The position numbers and the translations under genes were made by a program. Positions 39,709 through 47,001 of a stretch of DNA of 64,000 bases are shown one piece after another. The stretch is taken from positions 62,001-126,000 of the forward strand of contig NZ_JAPKNI010000003.1 in assembly GCF_026343955.1 (NCBI RefSeq), read 5' to 3'. Positions within the stretch are counted from its first letter, which is position 1. Each line of letters begins with the position of its first letter. The notes under the pieces are model-generated. The model saw only the letters and a program-made list of their open reading frames with translations, did not search any database and was not told where the DNA came from. Source of the stretch: Kaistia defluvii. GTDB taxonomy: Bacteria > Pseudomonadota > Alphaproteobacteria > Rhizobiales > Kaistiaceae.

Positions 39709-40886
39709 TGTCTTGCCTCTTCGCCTGTCGCCGCCATCCTGTGGCCGTCGCGGCCAGGTGGCCACTCGCTCGGCACCTTGATGAAGGGCATGTGCAGGTC
39801 GTTCGCGTTGAACCGGAACACGAGATCCTTCGACATGCGATCGGCCCAGGCACGGAACTCCGCCGTTACGGCGCCAGCCTGATCGCGCACGGCGATGGTG
39901 ACGAGCGCCGACACCTCGTCTGGCTTCGGTACGGCACCAGCCGGCACGCCAACCCCCTGTCGCGGCTGGGCCCCGATGGGAAAAGCTTGATCGAACATGA
40001 ACTTGACCCGCTCGCCGTTCTTCCAGCGCCGCCAGAAGATGGCCCACCAGAGATCGGTACCAGGCTCGATCGGAAGCAGCGTCCCGCTCGCCGAAACGCT
40101 GCCCGTCTTCGCGGCCAGATCGAGCCACTTGCGCTCTTCGATGAAGGTGAAGAAGCGGCAGTGAGCCTTGTCGATGCGCAGCTTTGCGATGAACACGGGA
40201 ACTGCCGCACTCGCAGCGGCCCGATCCGCCTCGGAGAGCCGCTGCCAGCTCCCATGCGAGCGGACGATGTTGTCGTTGTCTTGCTTCGGCCATTGCCGAA
40301 ACTGAGACATGAACGCCTCATCGGCTCGTGCCGCCTCGGCAAGAGCGGCGCGCTCTGCCCCAGCATCGAGCTTCCTGCGAATTTCCGATCCAGAGCCCAG
40401 AGGCGAGCGCGCATCTCTCTCCAGGTCGTTATTAGAAGGGGTCGTTCTAATGGATGCCGGTTCTGGACCGGCATCCCTATGCCGGTTCTGGGTCGGCATG
40501 GGGGATGCCGGTAAACCGGCATGGGGGTGTGCAGCATCGGTCAAGTCGTCGTCGCTGTCCTCATCCAAATCATTAACGCTATTGATGAATTCGGCCGGGC
40601 GTTTGTCGTCGAGCAGCACACGATATTCATGCGAACGCTTGCCATTGTTCGGATGAAAACGTTCCTGCTGCTGCACGTATCCGCACTCGACGAGGATGGA
40701 AATGGCGGCTTGGATGGTCGATCGGGCGCACTGGAGCTGGGCGGCCATCTTCACCTGGCTGCGTGAGCACCAGCCGCCGCGATCCGTGTGCCGACCGAGG
40801 ATGCAGAGCACCTGCAGAGCCTTGCCCTTCAGGCGCGGATCCGTAGCGGCGTCGCCGTGAATGATCGAATAGCGCGGGCCGCTCAT
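39705..40886 (-). CDS. Replication initiation-type protein with winged helix domain
   Basis: 393 residues. The N-terminal 95 residues form a winged helix (KGKALQVLCILGRHTDRGGW, QVKMAAQLQCARSTIQAAIS, LVECGYVQQQE) like the DNA-binding part of phage replication proteins. An acidic linker follows (DLDEDSDDDLTD), then a Pro/Ala-rich linker encoded by the palindromic repeats at 40454-40522. The C-terminal half includes FWRRWKNGERVKFMFDQAF, reminiscent of replisome-organiser partners. Placement between RHH-type and NusG-like genes fits an O-type initiator. Confidence 0.7.
   Translation of the reverse strand: MSGPRYSIIHGDAATDPRLKGKALQVLCILGRHTDRGGWCSRSQVKMAAQLQCARSTIQAAISILVECGYVQQQERFHPNNGKRSHEYRVLLDDKRPAEFINSVNDLDEDSDDDLTDAAHPHAGLPASPMPTQNRHRDAGPEPASIRTTPSNNDLERDARSPLGSGSEIRRKLDAGAERAALAEAARADEAFMSQFRQWPKQDNDNIVRSHGSWQRLSEADRAAASAAVPVFIAKLRIDKAHCRFFTFIEERKWLDLAAKTGSVSASGTLLPIEPGTDLWWAIFWRRWKNGERVKFMFDQAFPIGAQPRQGVGVPAGAVPKPDEVSALVTIAVRDQAGAVTAEFRAWADRMSKDLVFRFNANDLHMPFIKVPSEWPPGRDGHRMAATGEEARQ
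40454..40522. repeat. Three palindromic iterons inside the replication gene
   Basis: ATGCCGG-N7-CCGGCAT-like palindromes at 40454-40474, 40479-40499 and 40505-40522 (the third with shorter centre GTAAAC). They start about 25 bases apart, so the coding frame is not the same in each copy, and the protein repeats are not conserved. Iterons within the initiator gene mark the lambda origin in gene O; this is a candidate origin. Confidence 0.55.
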
Positions 40887-41188
40887 ACCTGCACCTTTTT
40901 CTGGTCGAGAGCGCTGCGTCCCGGCAGCGGATCACCGAAGAACGCAGCTGTGACGCTCCGTGTCGGTTCGTGCGGCATCATGACGACCTGTCGCCAGCGG
41001 CGCGGGCGCAGTTGCGTGGAAATAGGGCCCGCAGAGCTGCGATCGCTGTCCTCGACCGCATACACGGCAGCATCGGCCTCGATCACAAGGCGCAGGTGCT
41101 CCGGCAGCGAGACATCATGCTCACGCGCCGCCCGGCTCATAAGCCGCCAGGCCCGGTCGCTGATGCGAATCCTCACATCTACCGACAT
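40883..41188 (-). CDS. Small protein with ribbon-helix-helix-like N-terminus
   Basis: 101 residues starting MSVDVRIRISDRAWRLMSRA and AREHDVSLPEHLRLVIEADA, a beta-strand plus two helices as in ribbon-helix-helix DNA binders. The C-terminal half (RPRRWRQVVMMPHEPTRSVT) is basic. It starts next to a divergent promoter and ends overlapping the replication gene by four bases. It could be a regulator of early genes. Family not certain. Confidence 0.6.
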   Translation of the reverse strand: MSVDVRIRISDRAWRLMSRAAREHDVSLPEHLRLVIEADAAVYAVEDSDRSSAGPISTQLRPRRWRQVVMMPHEPTRSVTAAFFGDPLPGRSALDQKKVQV

Positions 41189-41233
41189 GGGACATCCCCC
41201 CATGCAAAATATCGCAATTTGCTATTTTTCCTG

Positions 41234-41262
41234 TTGTCAGCGATATCGCTATTGGCTATAAA
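41234..41262 (+). promoter_or_regulatory. Promoter and palindromic operator of the toxin-antitoxin operon
   Basis: TTGTCA (41234-41239) and TATAAA (41257-41262) with a 17-base spacer. The spacer begins with the perfect palindrome GCGATATCGC (41240-41249). AAGGAG overlaps the end of the -10 box just before the toxin ATG at 41269, so the mRNA leader would be extremely short. The related words ATATCGC and TTGCTAT recur upstream (41210-41225). Confidence 0.6.
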
Positions 41263-41268
41263 GGAGAC

Positions 41269-41511
41269 ATGAAAACGCTCGCTTACACCTCCTACGCCCG
41301 CCGCGCTCTCCGGAAACTCCCGGCAGATGTGCGCGCACAGGTCGAAGCCCGGCTGGCTCGGTTGGCCGAGACGGGTGAAGGCGACGTCAAGAAGCTGGTC
41401 GGCGAAGTCGGCTCCCGCCTGCGGGTCGGCGACTACCGCGTGATCTTTGTCGAAACCGCCGATATGATCGAGGTCCGTGCCCTCGGTCATCGCCGCGAAA
41501 TCTACCGTTGA
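41269..41511 (+). CDS. RelE/ParE-superfamily toxin
   Basis: 80 residues: YTSYARRALRKLPADVRAQV, then LVGEVGSRLRVGDYRVIFVE and EVRALGHRREIYR. The last two blocks (RLRVGDYRVIF; GHRREIYR) are diagnostic for RelE-type toxins, which cleave mRNA at the ribosome, or ParE-type ones, which act on gyrase. Followed after 12 bases by an HTH antitoxin. The pair runs against the surrounding leftward genes and is likely an independent lysogenic cargo. Confidence 0.9.
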   Translation: MKTLAYTSYARRALRKLPADVRAQVEARLARLAETGEGDVKKLVGEVGSRLRVGDYRVIFVETADMIEVRALGHRREIYR

Positions 41512-41523
41512 AAGGAACCCATC

Positions 41524-41904
41524 ATGGGTAAGCCCCACTTCATCAGCGACGAGATCGTCGTCCTGTCCCGTCGCGACTATGACGCCCTGATGGCGCGCTC
41601 CGGCGACGAGGGCGCCGAGGATCGCATGACGGCGACCATTATCGCGGAGAGCGATGCCGCCATTGCAGCCGGTGCGGATATCGCTCTGCCCGAAGATGTC
41701 TGGACGGCGATCGAGGCTGGCGAGACGCCCGTCCGCGCGATCCGCAAGCACCGCGGGATGACCCAGACCGGACTGGCGGCCGCTGCGGGCGTGACGCAGG
41801 GCTACATCGCGGATATCGAGACCGGCAAGAAGGCCGGCTCGACCGAGACGCTCAAGGCCATCGCCCGCGCCCTCGCCGTTCCACTGGACACACTGGTTGA
41901 TTGA
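41524..41904 (+). CDS. XRE-type antitoxin
   Basis: 126 residues. The N-terminal part (SDEIVVLSRRDYDALMARSG) resembles a Phd-like or linker segment; the C-terminal part is an XRE helix-turn-helix (IRKHRGMTQTGLAAAAGVTQ; GYIADIETGKKAGSTETLKA). It would neutralise the upstream toxin and repress the shared promoter at the GCGATATCGC palindrome. Toxin-first gene order is that of higBA-type modules. Confidence 0.9.
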   Translation: MGKPHFISDEIVVLSRRDYDALMARSGDEGAEDRMTATIIAESDAAIAAGADIALPEDVWTAIEAGETPVRAIRKHRGMTQTGLAAAAGVTQGYIADIETGKKAGSTETLKAIARALAVPLDTLVD

Positions 41905-41915
41905 GCGGGCGGCCG

Positions 41916-43157
41916 TCATGCTGACGTCTCCGGCGCTTCCAGGCCCCAGACGTCCCAGCCCGGCCGCGCGCGACGGGCGTTTAATTCGATCTTGGGCAGG
42001 TTCGGATAATAGGCTTCGATCAATTCGGCGAAGATCTCCGGCTTCGCGGAATGCTCGCCGACGGGCGCCTTGATCACGGAGGGCCACTGCTCGCCCATCG
42101 CCGGCGCCGGCACGTTGCCGCGCGTGCCGACGAGCAGCAGCTCGTGCATGTTACGGTTCCAGTAGCCGGTGCTGAGCTTGTCTTTCTCCCAGATGAATTG
42201 GGCTTTGTATTCGAAACCCCAATGTTCCAGGACGCGTAGCGCGGCCTTGATCATGGGCGCGGTCGCCCAAAGGAACAGCACGGAATCGGACGCGGCGATG
42301 TCACCGACAGGACGCAAAACGATGTCGTTGGTTGGCGTCGTCGGATAGTGATTGTCGGCGGCGCGATCCAGGCCGGTTTCGCGGCTGTAGGTCTCGAACT
42401 GCCACTCCGGATCGGCATAGACGACGCCGAACCGCTTGTTCGGCAATGCGCGCTGCTTTCCGGCAAGAGCCGCCTCACGCCGGGCGCGTTTCGCCTTCTT
42501 GTCCGCCGTCTTCGTATCCCGCAGCCGCTTGATCGCTGCGCCGAGAGCGCGCGGGTCAACGCTGTCAACGATGCGCCTCTGCTCGGCCAGCGGCAGCGAG
42601 GCGATGTCCGCCGCTGCCGAGACCGAGATCCGGCCGCCATCGACCGCCGCAACCAGTTCGGCAGCACCATGCGAAAGGACTTCGCGCGCCGTGGTGACGC
42701 TTCGGTCGGAGACATTGGCCACGCGCGCCGCCTCGCCTTGGCTGACTTTCCGCAAATTTGCGGAAGGTTCGGCCAAGTCCGTGCGCTCGCCTTGGCGCAT
42801 CGTGGCGACGCGCGCGGCGACGAGCGCCCGCTGGCTCTGCGAAAGCTGCCGACGATGCAGGTTCTTCGAAATCACATAGGCGAGAGGGTCGCTGCCTCGG
42901 AACTGGCGCGTGTGGATCGTGGCCCCGACGACGAGGGCGGCGCGATAGCGATTGCGCCCGTCAAGGATAGCCCCGTCGAGAAGCTCGATCGGTTCCTGCA
43001 GGCCATTCGCCGCGATGTCGGCCATGAGGTCGTCGAACGCCTCGCCCTCGATCAGCGGAAAGAGATTGGCAAGCGGGTGAAACGGCAGCTGGCCCACCGG
43101 CGTCGGCGCGTCGCCAGGCAGCCAAGACAAGGGCGGTGGAAGAAAGGCGATCGCCAT
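41916..43157 (-). CDS. ParB-like plus MT-A70 adenine methyltransferase fusion
   Basis: 413 residues. Residues about 20-125 form a ParB/Srx domain (IEGEAFDDLMADIAANGLQE, AILDGRNRYRAALVVG). A helical DNA-binding region follows (QGEAARVANVSDRSVTTARE), and residues about 240-400 form an MT-A70 domain with FGVVYADPEWQFE, LFLWATAPMIKAALRVLEHW and NMHELLLVGTRG. The catalytic motif reads DPEW in place of the usual DPPW. The fusion is known from phages and presumably methylates adenines in phage DNA. The start overlaps the DUF2312 gene stop by one base. Confidence 0.88.
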   Translation of the reverse strand: MAIAFLPPPLSWLPGDAPTPVGQLPFHPLANLFPLIEGEAFDDLMADIAANGLQEPIELLDGAILDGRNRYRAALVVGATIHTRQFRGSDPLAYVISKNLHRRQLSQSQRALVAARVATMRQGERTDLAEPSANLRKVSQGEAARVANVSDRSVTTAREVLSHGAAELVAAVDGGRISVSAAADIASLPLAEQRRIVDSVDPRALGAAIKRLRDTKTADKKAKRARREAALAGKQRALPNKRFGVVYADPEWQFETYSRETGLDRAADNHYPTTPTNDIVLRPVGDIAASDSVLFLWATAPMIKAALRVLEHWGFEYKAQFIWEKDKLSTGYWNRNMHELLLVGTRGNVPAPAMGEQWPSVIKAPVGEHSAKPEIFAELIEAYYPNLPKIELNARRARPGWDVWGLEAPETSA

Positions 43158-43489
43158 CAGACCATCCCCAGCGCGTTCTTGTAGAGTTCGAGGATCGCTT
43201 CTTCCTCCTCGCGCTCGTTGGCGTCCTTCTTGCGGAGTGCGACGACCTTGCGCAGAGTCTTGGTGTCGTAGCCGTTGGCCTTGGCCTCGCCGTAGACGGC
43301 CTTGATGTCGTCGGCGATCGCCTTCTTTTCTTCCTCGAGGCGCTCGATCCGCTCGACGATCGAGCGCAGTTGCGCGGCGGCGATACCGTTTATTTGGGGC
43401 TCGCTCTCTTCGGCACCGGGCTTGAGCGCCTTGCCGGGCCGCACGCGGCCGGTCGCATAGGGATCGTAAGTGTCTTCGTGCTCGCTCAC
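43157..43489 (-). CDS. GapR-like DUF2312 DNA-binding protein
   Basis: 110 residues. [40 protein letters not shown] and [13 protein letters not shown] are the hallmark of DUF2312/GapR. Cellular GapR clamps overtwisted DNA and assists topoisomerases and replication in alphaproteobacteria. The phage copy has an extra acidic-basic N-terminal tail of about 30 residues. Here it could aid phage replication or compete with the host protein. Overlaps both neighbours by one to four bases. Confidence 0.9.
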   Translation of the reverse strand: MSEHEDTYDPYATGRVRPGKALKPGAEESEPQINGIAAAQLRSIVERIERLEEEKKAIADDIKAVYGEAKANGYDTKTLRKVVALRKKDANEREEEEAILELYKNALGMV

Positions 43490-43728
43490 GATGCGCCTCC
43501 GAAAAGCTCGCTCTGACCGGCTTCGGCAGGTGGCGTCACCAAGGCTTCCTGCTCGGCCTGCCAGCGCGGGATGGTGACGATCGCCCGCTTGTCTCCGGCC
43601 ATGGCGACGTCGAGATGGACGAGCGCGACCCAGACCGCGTTGCGCCGGTCGCCGTCCCGCGAGAGCTGGACGGCGCGGTCGGAGCGGCCATGCACGAAGA
43701 GATCGAGCGTCAGGACGGGCTCAGCCAC
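43486..43728 (-). CDS. Hypothetical early phage protein
   Basis: 80 residues beginning [20 protein letters not shown]; beta-rich, with [20 protein letters not shown]. Its end (ELFGGAS) overlaps the DUF2312 start as ATGA, and its start overlaps the HD gene by 19 bases. No family recognised. Confidence 0.65.
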   Translation of the reverse strand: MAEPVLTLDLFVHGRSDRAVQLSRDGDRRNAVWVALVHLDVAMAGDKRAIVTIPRWQAEQEALVTPPAEAGQSELFGGAS

Positions 43729-44393
43729 GGCTCACCTCCCGTGCTGCGAGCCTCGACATTGCGCGGGTGCCAGGCGCGAAGACGAGACATCCATTCACGC
43801 GCAACGTCGTTTCGGTTGCCGCCGCGGAAAAAGTCCCAGCCTTCAAGGCTGCGGATCGGCGCGGCAGTCTCGACATTGTTGGCCCAGCGCTCGGGCGGCG
43901 CGCCCATCAGCTCGTCGCGCTCCCGCCGAAGCATGCGCAGGTCCATGTCGGCGACGATGCCGTGATGATAGGGCGAGAGCGGCCAGGAGAGCCCGAGCCG
44001 TCTATAAATCTCGGCATCCAGCCCGGCCTTCAGGATCTTGAGCGTGCTGCGGATGATGCCGTTGACCGGCCGGCCCAGCCGGTCGATCGCGATCCGGTCG
44101 AGGGCATCGACGAAAGGCAGCGTCGGGTCGCCGATGAAGGCCTCATGCGCATCATGCAGCAGGAAGGCCAGCGCCGCGTCTGTGTCGCCGCCGGTTTCCT
44201 GCAGCACGGCGTCCGCACCCAGATAGGAATGCTGGGCGGTCGAGAATCCTCCACAGTCGAGCCGCGCTGTATGGCCGGCAAAACGGTTGGTCAGCGAAAG
44301 CGGGATGGCGATATCGACCATGATGTCGATCGCCGAGAGATCCGGCCTCGCAAGATCGACGGCGAGGCCGGAGCGCGTCTGCATCCAAGTCAT
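43710..44393 (-). CDS. HD-domain phosphohydrolase (YfbR-like)
   Basis: 227 residues. The HD core reads [19 protein letters not shown] (first His) and [18 protein letters not shown] (HD pair), with a later metal-binding Asp in [11 protein letters not shown]. Relatives are 5'-deoxynucleotidases; phage copies may shape the nucleotide pool during replication. The ATG at 44393 overlaps the stop of the preceding small membrane protein gene (ATGA). Confidence 0.82.
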   Translation of the reverse strand: MTWMQTRSGLAVDLARPDLSAIDIMVDIAIPLSLTNRFAGHTARLDCGGFSTAQHSYLGADAVLQETGGDTDAALAFLLHDAHEAFIGDPTLPFVDALDRIAIDRLGRPVNGIIRSTLKILKAGLDAEIYRRLGLSWPLSPYHHGIVADMDLRMLRRERDELMGAPPERWANNVETAAPIRSLEGWDFFRGGNRNDVAREWMSRLRAWHPRNVEARSTGGEPWLSPS

Positions 44394-44539
44394 GACTTGA
44401 TCCATTCGATGGTGGTGGAGAGGATTTTCGCCCCGGTCAGGGACACGGCGGTGGCGCCAGTGAGCCAAAGGGCGATCGTGCCGATCACCTTCCAGAGGTG
44501 GTCGCGGCGGGCGTCGAGAGCGGGAGGGTCAACGCGCAT
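44390..44539 (-). CDS. Small single-pass membrane protein
   Basis: 49 residues (MRVDPPALDARRDHLWKVIG...) with one transmembrane helix (VIGTIALWLTGATAVSLTGA). Its start overlaps the end of the CII-like gene and its stop overlaps the HD gene start, so it is embedded in a tightly coupled set. Function unknown. A longer frame upstream lies inside the CII-like gene and is rejected. Confidence 0.6.
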   Translation of the reverse strand: MRVDPPALDARRDHLWKVIGTIALWLTGATAVSLTGAKILSTTIEWIKS

Positions 44540-45026
44540 CTTCGCCCACGACCTTGAGAGCCGAGCCGCCCTTGGCGCTGGCGATGCCGAACCGCAGCCC
44601 AGCTGCCGCGCGCTCCAGCGCACCCGCATTGCGATCGAGGATTTCCAGTTCCGCGCCGGTGATCTTGCCATCGGCTAGGGCTGCGGCGGTCGAGGCCATC
44701 AGCTCGGAGGCGGCGCGCATCGTCTCGGCATAGTGGCCGAGAACGGCGGTGGCGCTGCCCGCCTGCTCGGACGGCCCTTCAAGCCGGCGACCGCCCAGAT
44801 CCGCCATGACGGTCGTCACGAGTGGCAGTCCGCAATCCGCCTCGAGCACCAGGACGGATGGGAGCGGAATGATCGCCTCGTCGGTGGCCGTCTGCCAGCG
44901 CGAGACCTCCGATTTGGAGTTGTGCGAGATCTCGCCGGCGCGAACAACACCACCGCAGGCCTGGACGAGGTCGCGGGTGGCGGATTTCACGCGGTTGAAC
45001 CAGGCGTCGGAAATGGGTCGGGACAT
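44529..45026 (-). CDS. Phage regulatory protein, CII-like
   Basis: 165 residues. The N-terminal AWFNRVKSATRDLVQACGGV and VRAGEISHNSKSEVSRWQTA read as a helix-turn-helix of the phage regulatory CII-like type found in alphaproteobacterial prophages; the C-terminal half is helical and Ala-rich. It would control early gene expression or the lysis-lysogeny choice. The operator-like palindromes at 45045-45089 lie directly in front of it. GAGG precedes the ATG. Confidence 0.7.
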   Translation of the reverse strand: MSRPISDAWFNRVKSATRDLVQACGGVVRAGEISHNSKSEVSRWQTATDEAIIPLPSVLVLEADCGLPLVTTVMADLGGRRLEGPSEQAGSATAVLGHYAETMRAASELMASTAAALADGKITGAELEILDRNAGALERAAAGLRFGIASAKGGSALKVVGEDAR

Positions 45027-45044
45027 GTTCGCCTCGGGCAAAGG

Positions 45045-45125
45045 TTTCCCGGCCCGGGAAAAGCCTTGCAGCTTTCCCAGCGCGGGAACGGTTTCGGTCT
45101 GTCAGAAACGGAGTGTCAGAGACGG
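45045..45125. promoter_or_regulatory. Second operator cluster upstream of the CII-like gene
   Basis: A perfect 17-bp palindrome TTTCCCGGCCCGGGAAA (45045-45061) and a near copy TTTCCCAGCGCGGGAAC (45073-45089) start 28 bases apart. Beyond them a 12-base direct repeat TGTCAGARACGG occurs at 45100-45111 and 45114-45125. The 100 bases are non-coding and clearly built of protein sites distinct from the CI operators. Confidence 0.6.
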
Positions 45126-45126
45126 C

Positions 45127-45366
45127 TCAGGGAGGGCCTCGCCAATGTCGACCGTCCGGGTTCGGATCCTCGCCAAAATGGAGCGGGCGCGACGGAAGGA
45201 GGCGCCGGCCCGCTCCAAGTCTCGGGAGGAAGGAACCTGCGCGCCGGCCAACGGCGCGCAGGGCAGTCACGATCGCCGCACGGGTGAAGCTTCGATCGCT
45301 TGGCGGTCCGGCAATAGCCGGAAAGTCGGAACTCTCGGCAGAGCGGAGCCGATGTTCGATCGTCAT
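45127..45366 (-). CDS. Possible small protein after cro
   Basis: A 79-codon frame (MTIEHRLRSAESSDFPAIAG...) whose ATG overlaps the stop of the Cro-like gene. Codon choice is G/C in the third position as in real genes, but the product is Arg/Pro-rich and I recognise no family. It could equally be untranslated leader. Confidence 0.35.
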   Translation of the reverse strand: MTIEHRLRSAESSDFPAIAGPPSDRSFTRAAIVTALRAVGRRAGSFLPRLGAGRRLLPSRPLHFGEDPNPDGRHWRGPP

Positions 45367-45608
45367 GCCGCGGCCTCTTCAACTACCGGGCGAGCGACGC
45401 CTTCGGGCCAAGCTTGGTCGTCAGGCCAATGTTCGGAAAACCACAGCATCGCTCGCTCAAAGGATCGTGTGTTGATGTCACTTCCCTTTTGAAGCAGCTC
45501 GAACTTGGCACCGTGATTGAAGACGAGCGTCGATATGCGCGCCAGGCTTAGGCCAGTCGCATTGCTGTACGTCATCATAACGCTGGTGAGTTGTTCGAGG
45601 AGGCGCAT
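45363..45608 (-). CDS. Small Cro-position regulator
   Basis: 81 residues. LARISTLVFNHGAKFELLQK and GSDINTRSFERAMLWFSEHW form a compact helical protein known to me from the first leftward gene opposite the repressor in alphaproteobacterial phages. It lies just beyond the three operators and would be the first gene made on induction, the place of cro. DNA binding is inferred. Confidence 0.65.
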   Translation of the reverse strand: MRLLEQLTSVMMTYSNATGLSLARISTLVFNHGAKFELLQKGSDINTRSFERAMLWFSEHWPDDQAWPEGVARPVVEEAAA

Positions 45609-45620
45609 GCCGCATGATTT

Positions 45621-45693
45621 GCGGTTTTAAAACCGTATTGTCAACGGGTTTAGAACCGCTCGCGCCGATAATGCGGTGCGGTTAGAATACCGC
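45621..45693. promoter_or_regulatory. Right-operator-like cluster, three CI sites
   Basis: Three 16-bp sites: GCGGTTTTAAAACCGT (45621-45636), ACGGGTTTAGAACCGC (45644-45659) and GCGGTTAGAATACCGC (45678-45693), all variants of GCGGTTTAAAACCGC. TTGACA for the leftward cro promoter lies between sites 1 and 2 (complement of 45639-45644). TAGAAT inside site 3 could be the -10 box of cI. Confidence 0.8.
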
Positions 45694-45696
45694 ACG

Positions 45697-46401
45697 ATGA
45701 GCAACCAATTGAAAACACGCATCAAAAGCCGGCTTCAGGCGCTCGGCCTGTCTCCGCGCGCGGCTTCCCTTCGTGTTGGAACGAATGCTGACCTCATTCG
45801 AGGCCTCATCCGAGACGACATCGAGCCGAATCCAACCTCGGAGACCGTCAACAAGGTGGCTGCTGCCTTGGAAGTCTCTGCGGAGTGGCTTCTCGGCCTC
45901 GACGACACGGTTCCACCCACCATCCCCCCGCCTGAAAAATCAGAAGTCAGCATTACAAATTTGGAACTTCCCGCGCGACACGCCCTGTTGCAGGATGTGC
46001 CCGTTCTCGGCACCGCGAGAGGATCCGTTATTGATGATTTTCAGGGGTTTATGCTGGAAAACAGTGTCGTCGAATACGCCCGGAGACCGCCTGCAATGGC
46101 AGGGGTGAAGGATCTCTACGCCATCTTCGTCGAGGGTGAATCGATGTTCCCCGCGCATCCCGAAGGCGAGATGCGATTCGTCCATCCGCATCGGCCCTGC
46201 AAAGTCGGCGACACCGTCATTGTGCAGACGCGCCGCCATGACGACGACCCCGGCCAGGCCTATATCAAGGTCCTCAAGAGGCGCACCGCTACAGTCGTGG
46301 TGTTGGAGCAATATCACCCCCCAGCAATCATTGAGATGCCGGCTGAATACGTCTTGAGCATCCACAAAGTTCTCACAATCAACGAACTGTTTGGGGTGTG
46401 A
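45697..46401 (+). CDS. CI-type prophage repressor (HTH plus S24 LexA-like peptidase)
   Basis: 234 residues. The N-terminal helix-turn-helix reads LGLSPRAASLRVGTNADLIR; a linker with the likely self-cleavage region VPVLGTARGSV follows. The S24 peptidase has its nucleophile Ser in EGESMFPAHPEGE near residue 148 and the Lys in AYIKVLKRR near 190. It keeps the prophage silent and should be inactivated by RecA after DNA damage. No Shine-Dalgarno precedes the ATG; the nearest -10-like TAGAAT is about 9 bases upstream, so the message may be leaderless. Confidence 0.92.
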   Translation: MSNQLKTRIKSRLQALGLSPRAASLRVGTNADLIRGLIRDDIEPNPTSETVNKVAAALEVSAEWLLGLDDTVPPTIPPPEKSEVSITNLELPARHALLQDVPVLGTARGSVIDDFQGFMLENSVVEYARRPPAMAGVKDLYAIFVEGESMFPAHPEGEMRFVHPHRPCKVGDTVIVQTRRHDDDPGQAYIKVLKRRTATVVVLEQYHPPAIIEMPAEYVLSIHKVLTINELFGV

Positions 46402-46422
46402 TTCGACGATCCTTGCCGCGAT

Positions 46423-46472
46423 GTGGTTCTTAAACCGCGAATGTTGACACGGTTTAAAAACCGCACTAGCGT
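46423..46472 (+). promoter_or_regulatory. Left-operator-like pair and rightward early promoter
   Basis: Two further CI-type sites, GTGGTTCTTAAACCGC (46423-46438) and ACGGTTTAAAAACCGC (46449-46464). TTGACA at 46444-46449 and TAGCGT at 46467-46472 (17-base spacer, which the second site fills) form a promoter for the operon that ends with integrase; CI binding would block it. Confidence 0.7.
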
Positions 46473-46535
46473 CTATCCATCGGCGCAGGCCCTGTCCTGG
46501 CGCGCCGAACCGAACCCGGTTCCGATGGAGCGACC

Positions 46536-46787
46536 ATGCATTCCCCGAATACCCCGCTGCGTGTCCGCCGCAACAGCCGCAACGAGACCGCCCTTGAGGT
46601 GGCCCGCCGCACGGGCAGCGTGCCGAACCTGATGGCGGCCGAGATGCTCGATCGCGCATCGATCGACGGCAGCTGCAGCGAGGACTTCCTGAAGCTCTGC
46701 GGCTTCACCCAGGGCGAGATCCTGATGTACGGCCCGCAAGCCCGCCAGCTCGCAGAGCGCAAGGCGAACGAACGCATCGCCGCCTGA
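46536..46787 (+). CDS. First protein of the rightward early operon, unknown
   Basis: 83 residues starting MHSPNTPLRVRRNSRNETAL, mixed helical (TALEVARRTGSVPNLMAAEM), with ILMYGPQARQLAERKANERI at the end. GGAGCG precedes the ATG. It is the first gene under the operator-controlled promoter, a position often used for anti-host or antirepressor proteins. No family recognised. Confidence 0.65.
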   Translation: MHSPNTPLRVRRNSRNETALEVARRTGSVPNLMAAEMLDRASIDGSCSEDFLKLCGFTQGEILMYGPQARQLAERKANERIAA

Positions 46788-46854
46788 CACGGATCCTCAG
46801 GCCAGCGCGGCTTCGGCGCCCTCCCCCCAGCCGAAGCCGCGTCGCCGGACGATC

Positions 46855-47001
46855 ATGTCCTTCGACGAGATCCCCATGAAAACCCTTCTGGATACTTTTG
46901 ACGCCGTTCGCGCAAGCGAACGCGACGACTGGCTGGCGCTTGCCTGGACCTTCAGCCTGATCGGCCTTCTTTGCATGCTCGCGCTCGGCTTCGCGCGATG
47001 A
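46855..47001 (+). CDS. Small membrane peptide in the early operon
   Basis: 48 residues (or 41 from the ATG at 46876). The end is a membrane helix (ALAWTFSLIGLLCMLALGFA). The stop overlaps the start of the PAPS-reductase-like gene (ATGA), which supports translation. Function unknown. Confidence 0.5.
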   Translation: MSFDEIPMKTLLDTFDAVRASERDDWLALAWTFSLIGLLCMLALGFAR

